Assembly: GCA_027064085.1 (NCBI GenBank)
Contig: JAMOQH010000178.1
Span: 1-27,413 of the forward strand
Direction: 5' to 3'
DNA length: 27,413 nt
Source: a bacterium
GTDB lineage: Bacteria > UBP6 > JAFGXH01
This document shows positions 24,630 through 27,413 of the stretch, one piece after another. A program made the position numbers and the translations under genes. Under the pieces are notes generated by a model. It did not search any database, was not told the DNA's origin, and worked only from the letters and a program-made list of their open reading frames with translations. Each line of letters starts with the position of its first letter. Position 1 is the first letter of the stretch.

Positions 24630-25865
24630 ATGTCTGAAGAAATGATCATTAGTGCTGCAACCATAGCTGGAGCAACAATTGGAGTATTGTTCCTGATTAT
24701 ATGGTTTATTAAAAGTTTTTTGAAAATTTGCCCACCTAACAAAGTTTATATTTTTTCAGGAAGTGGAGGAACAAGAAAAGTCTTTGGAGGTAGAACAATA
24801 AAAAAGCCTATTTTAGAAACAATGGAAGAACTAGATATGACAATTTCCTCAGTTGTTATTAAAGTTCATAATGCTTACTCTAAAGGCGGTATACCATTAG
24901 ATGTTCAAGCTATTGCTAATGTAAAACTATCAGCAGATCCTGAGCTAATAGATAACGCTATAGAAAGATTTTTAGGAAGAAGTAAGTCTGAAATTATCAG
25001 AGTAGCAAGAGAAACTCTCGAAGGTAACTTAAGGGGAGTTATTTCAACTTTAACTCCAGAACAAATCAATGAAGACAGAATGGAATTCGCAGATAGAATT
25101 GCTTCTGATGTAAAACATGAAATGGATAAACTTGGTTTACACTTAGATGTATTTAAAGTTCAATCTGTTGGTGATAAAACAGATTATTTAAGATCTTTGG
25201 GAAGAAAAAGAATTTCTGAAATTATAAAAGAAGCTGAAGTGGCAGAATCAAATTTTCAATCTGAAGCAAAACAAATTGAAGCTGGTAAAAATGAAGAAAG
25301 CCAAATAGCTCAAACAAAAGCAAAAGATATTATTAAACAGAAAGAAAATGAATTAAGGCAAATCCAGGCAAATCTTGGTGATAAGATTCAGCAAGAAGAG
25401 GAAACTATTTCTGCAGCAGCTAGAGCCGCCGCTGAGACTGCCTCAAAAGAATTACAGCAATTAAAAACAGAACTTCAGGATATTAAATTACAAGTTGAAG
25501 AGGTTTTACCTGCTAAAGCATATCAAAGAGCCGCCTCAATAATAGCAAAAGGTGAATTTGCCCTTGTCTCAGAAAAAGGTAAAGCTATGGCGTACCAAAT
25601 TGATTCTATGGCAAAAGTATGGCAATATGCTGGAAAAGATGCTCTTCCAATATCATTAATGCAAAAAATAGAAACAGTATTAAATAAAGCAGCTTCTACA
25701 GTTGAAAAATTAGACCTTCAAAATATACATTTAATTGATTCTGGAGATGGAGAAACAATTTCAGGAATTACCAACGCATATATTGGAATGATTAGTACTA
25801 TATTTAATTCACTTAATGATATCTTAGGTGTTGATTTAGCTAAATCATTAAAACAGGAGAACTAA
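24630..25865 (+). CDS. Flotillin-like SPFH-domain protein, first of a tandem pair
   Basis: 411 residues. One N-terminal membrane helix (about 8-30) is followed directly by the SPFH domain (35-200), with the flotillin core KGGIPLDVQAIANVKL (85-100), ETLEGNLRGVISTLTPEQIN (128-147) and FADRIASDVKHEMDKLGLHL. Residues 195-300 form the Glu/Ala/Lys-rich coiled coil typical of flotillins, ending in a helical, non-charged C-terminal domain (300-411). Flotillins assemble into large oligomers on the inner membrane and organise membrane microdomains and protein complexes. GGAGGA precedes the ATG, and the promoter is near ideal. The stop codon is immediately followed by the ATG of the second paralogue, so two subunits are made together, probably for a hetero-oligomer. 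No NfeD-like partner gene, common beside bacterial flotillins, is visible. Confidence 0.88.
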   Translation: MSEEMIISAATIAGATIGVLFLIIWFIKSFLKICPPNKVYIFSGSGGTRKVFGGRTIKKPILETMEELDMTISSVVIKVHNAYSKGGIPLDVQAIANVKLSADPELIDNAIERFLGRSKSEIIRVARETLEGNLRGVISTLTPEQINEDRMEFADRIASDVKHEMDKLGLHLDVFKVQSVGDKTDYLRSLGRKRISEIIKEAEVAESNFQSEAKQIEAGKNEESQIAQTKAKDIIKQKENELRQIQANLGDKIQQEEETISAAARAAAETASKELQQLKTELQDIKLQVEEVLPAKAYQRAASIIAKGEFALVSEKGKAMAYQIDSMAKVWQYAGKDALPISLMQKIETVLNKAASTVEKLDLQNIHLIDSGDGETISGITNAYIGMISTIFNSLNDILGVDLAKSLKQEN

Positions 25866-27137
25866 ATGGGAGATTTAATAAGTGTTATATTGGGCGTTAC
25901 AATAGTTATTGTAATACTAGTTGTTATAAGTATTAAGAAAATGATTTATATATGTGGTCCTAATGAAATATTAATATTTGCAGGAGCTAAAAAAACTAGT
26001 ACGACAGCAAGAAAAACAAAATTAGGATATAAATTAATAAATAGAGGAATGGGCCTTAGAATCCCTTTACTAGAAGATGTTTATAAAATGGACTTAACAA
26101 ATATTCCTATAGAAGTAAATATTGCTTCTGCATTCTCTAAAGGTGGTATTCCATTAAGTATTGATGCCGTTGCCAATGTTAAAATATCTGGAAGAGAACC
26201 TTATGTACATAATGCCATTGAAAGGTTCTTAGGTAAATCTAAACAAGAAATAAGCAGAATAGCTCAAGAAACTTTAGAAGGCAACTTAAGAGGAGTTCTC
26301 GCATCTCTAACTCCAGAACAAGTTAATGAAGATAAGGCAGCATTTACAAGAAAACTTTTAGATGAAGCAGATGAGGATTTATCAAAACTAGGAATCCTTC
26401 TTGATAACTTACAAATTCAAAATATCTCAGATAAAGTTGATTATCTAGACTCTATTGGTAGAAAGAAGTCTGCAGAACTTCAAAGAGATGCGAAAATTGC
26501 AGAAGCAATAAATAAAGCAACATCTTTAATAAACGATGCAGAAAACACTATGAAAACAACTGTTAGGCAAATTAATACCAAAGTAGCAATAGTAAAACAG
26601 AATGCAACTAAAACATTAAATGATTTAAAGTCAAGAAGAAGTGCTCTTATTTCCGAAGCGATTAAACCAGTTAATAAAGAAATTGCTAGAACACGAGGAG
26701 AAATAGAGATTAATAAAGCTAGTTTAGAAAAAATTATTCTTAAATTAGAAGCAGATATCATTAAACCAGCAGAAGCTAAAAGAGATAGATTAATAGAAGA
26801 AGCAAAAACTCAATCAGCCCAATTAATTGCCGAAGCAACAGCTAATGCAGAGAGTCTAAGAGATGTTGTTAAATCTTGGAAATCTGCTGGAGATAATGCT
26901 AGAAATATTTTCTTAATGGAAAAAATAGATCCTATTTTAGATACTATTGTTGGTTCCATTAAAGAAATAAAAATTGATAAAGTTACTGTAATTGATAAAA
27001 ACCTAACAAATGGAGAATCAGGAAACCCTATAGTAAAAGCAATATCCTCTTTAGAGCAATTAAAATCAGCAACAGGTATTGATGCTACTGCAATAGTAAA
27101 TAAATTAAAAAGACTCTCTGATACTAAAAAGTCCTAA
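25866..27137 (+). CDS. Flotillin-like SPFH-domain protein, second of a tandem pair
   Basis: 423 residues, paralogue of the protein encoded just upstream. Membrane helix 5-27, then SPFH with SKGGIPLSIDAVANVKI (91-107), FLGKSKQEISRIAQETLEGN (121-140) and ASLTPEQVNEDKAAF. Both proteins share the motif IC-x-PN after the membrane helix (CPPNKVYIFSG versus CGPNEILIFAG). The coiled-coil part (200-340) differs from the first copy, with more Lys, Ile and Arg (NKEIARTRGEIEINKASLEK), so the two subunits are not redundant copies. AGGAGA overlaps the end of the first gene and the ATG directly abuts its stop, which should give coupled, near-equal synthesis. No plus-strand terminator of typical form follows; only a weak AT inverted repeat at 27249-27266 is seen. 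Confidence 0.88.
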   Translation: MGDLISVILGVTIVIVILVVISIKKMIYICGPNEILIFAGAKKTSTTARKTKLGYKLINRGMGLRIPLLEDVYKMDLTNIPIEVNIASAFSKGGIPLSIDAVANVKISGREPYVHNAIERFLGKSKQEISRIAQETLEGNLRGVLASLTPEQVNEDKAAFTRKLLDEADEDLSKLGILLDNLQIQNISDKVDYLDSIGRKKSAELQRDAKIAEAINKATSLINDAENTMKTTVRQINTKVAIVKQNATKTLNDLKSRRSALISEAIKPVNKEIARTRGEIEINKASLEKIILKLEADIIKPAEAKRDRLIEEAKTQSAQLIAEATANAESLRDVVKSWKSAGDNARNIFLMEKIDPILDTIVGSIKEIKIDKVTVIDKNLTNGESGNPIVKAISSLEQLKSATGIDATAIVNKLKRLSDTKKS

Positions 27138-27301
27138 CTCTAATAAAAACTCAATAAAATTTTAATGTTTGATCTAATTCATCAACCAGCAAGCTGTTTT
27201 CTTCATATTTAATAGCTTTTACAAATCTATTAAATGAAAAACAAGCTAACTTTTATTCATAAAAGTATATCTTATTTTTTATGATTTTTTTAAAAAAAGG
27301 C

Positions 27302-27325
27302 AAAAAAAAAGGCCCTTTCGGGCCT
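27302..27325 (-). terminator. Strong intrinsic terminator for a leftward transcript
   Basis: On the minus strand, stem AGGCCC, tetraloop GAAA, stem GGGCCT (27325-27310), then a run of T (27310-27302). The stem is six bp with five G/C pairs, rare in this AT-rich window, and the GNRA loop adds stability. On the plus strand the hairpin is followed by TCTTTAAT, a poor T-tract, so the direction is leftward. No minus-strand gene lies between it and the right edge, so the transcript must enter from beyond 27413. Confidence 0.85.
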
Positions 27326-27404
27326 CTTTAATACAATAGAACTGTTAGTAAGAAGGAAGGAATCAAGAGAACAAGTCTCTTGTTGACAGAGTAATAATAC
27401 TCCA

Positions 27405-27413
27405 TAAGGAGGT
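27405..27413 (-). rRNA. Possible 3' end of a 16S rRNA gene (rest outside window)
   Basis: The last nine bases read ACCTCCTTA on the minus strand, identical to the 3' end of 16S rRNA with its anti-Shine-Dalgarno core. The sequence agrees with the GGAGG-type ribosome sites of genes here. Nine bases alone are weak evidence, but the leftward terminator about 80 bases on needs a minus-strand gene ending at this place. The alternative is a ribosome site (AAGGAGGT) for a rightward gene starting just beyond the edge. Confidence 0.45.

Larger units (their letters stand above)
27138..27413. other. Right-end noncoding stretch between the flotillin operon and the window edge
   Basis: No coding frame is convincing here. 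Reading from left, it holds AT-rich DNA, a weak inverted repeat ACTTTTAT/ATAAAAGT (27249-27266), a strong leftward terminator (27302-27325), and two short hairpins (27364-27382, CAAGAGA/TCTCTTG; 27389-27402, GAGTA/TACTC) just inside the possible end of a minus-strand 16S rRNA. Confidence 0.6.

Noticed and set aside
27249-27266. Inverted repeat ACTTTTAT/ATAAAAGT as terminator of the flotillin operon
   Set aside because: The stem is almost all A/T and the loop only two to four bases; T-runs follow at some distance. Too weak to call.
27406-27413. AAGGAGGT as a ribosome-binding site of a rightward gene beyond the edge
   Set aside because: Possible, but the leftward terminator at 27302-27325 needs a minus-strand gene ending here, which the 16S reading supplies. 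Kept only as the alternative.

Overview
The window is a strongly AT-rich piece of a Gram-negative bacterial chromosome, densely packed with chromosomal-type genes. I see no phage, transposon, integrase, tRNA or CRISPR array. Several families point to a low-GC deltaproteobacterium-like lineage (Myxococcota, Bdellovibrionota and relatives): a DUF4388 protein, a Ser/Thr kinase with the HRDISPQN loop and PEGA repeats, hybrid kinases, and an outer-membrane protein resembling TIGR04551. Signal peptides and barrel-like proteins, one ending in Phe, indicate an outer membrane. The large acyl-CoA dehydratase activase and two perfect FNR-type boxes suggest anaerobic or facultative metabolism. The lineage is an inference, not a proof.

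Layout. 1-2552 (-): N-terminal 850 residues of a large activase (two BadF-type ATPase domains, then the start of an HgdB-like part), running off the left edge. 2553-2958: regulatory gap with two FNR-type boxes 105 bp apart and three inverted repeats. 2959-5058 (+): pseudo-receiver/DUF4388/TPR membrane protein. 5033-7846 (-): outer-membrane protein plus histidine kinase operon. 7977-10094 (+): PAS hybrid kinase, probably starting at an ATA codon. 10081-13916 (-): three-gene operon of PEGA Ser/Thr kinase, small barrel-like protein and PBP2-like transpeptidase domain. 14052-20550 (+): probable operon of DacB-type carboxypeptidase, small TPR-like membrane protein, type III glutamine synthetase and a 685-residue unknown. 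20530-23130 (-): NMT1/THI5-sensor hybrid kinase. 23207-24472 (-): DUF349-like coiled-coil protein, divergent from two tandem flotillins at 24630-27137 (+). The right end holds a strong terminator facing left. The last nine bases match the complement of a 16S rRNA 3' end, so a 16S gene on the minus strand may begin at the edge.

How it fits together. Five of the sixteen genes are signalling proteins (three histidine kinases, one Ser/Thr kinase, one pseudo-receiver), yet none encodes a DNA-binding response regulator. A wall theme runs from 10081 to 15713: the kinase, the transpeptidase and the DacB enzyme share one divergent promoter region. A membrane-organisation theme occupies 23207-27137. 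All three convergent gene pairs overlap at their stop codons. Credible sigma-70-type promoters with 16-18 bp spacers lie in the divergent gaps. Several genes use non-ATG starts (GTG, TTG and probably ATA).
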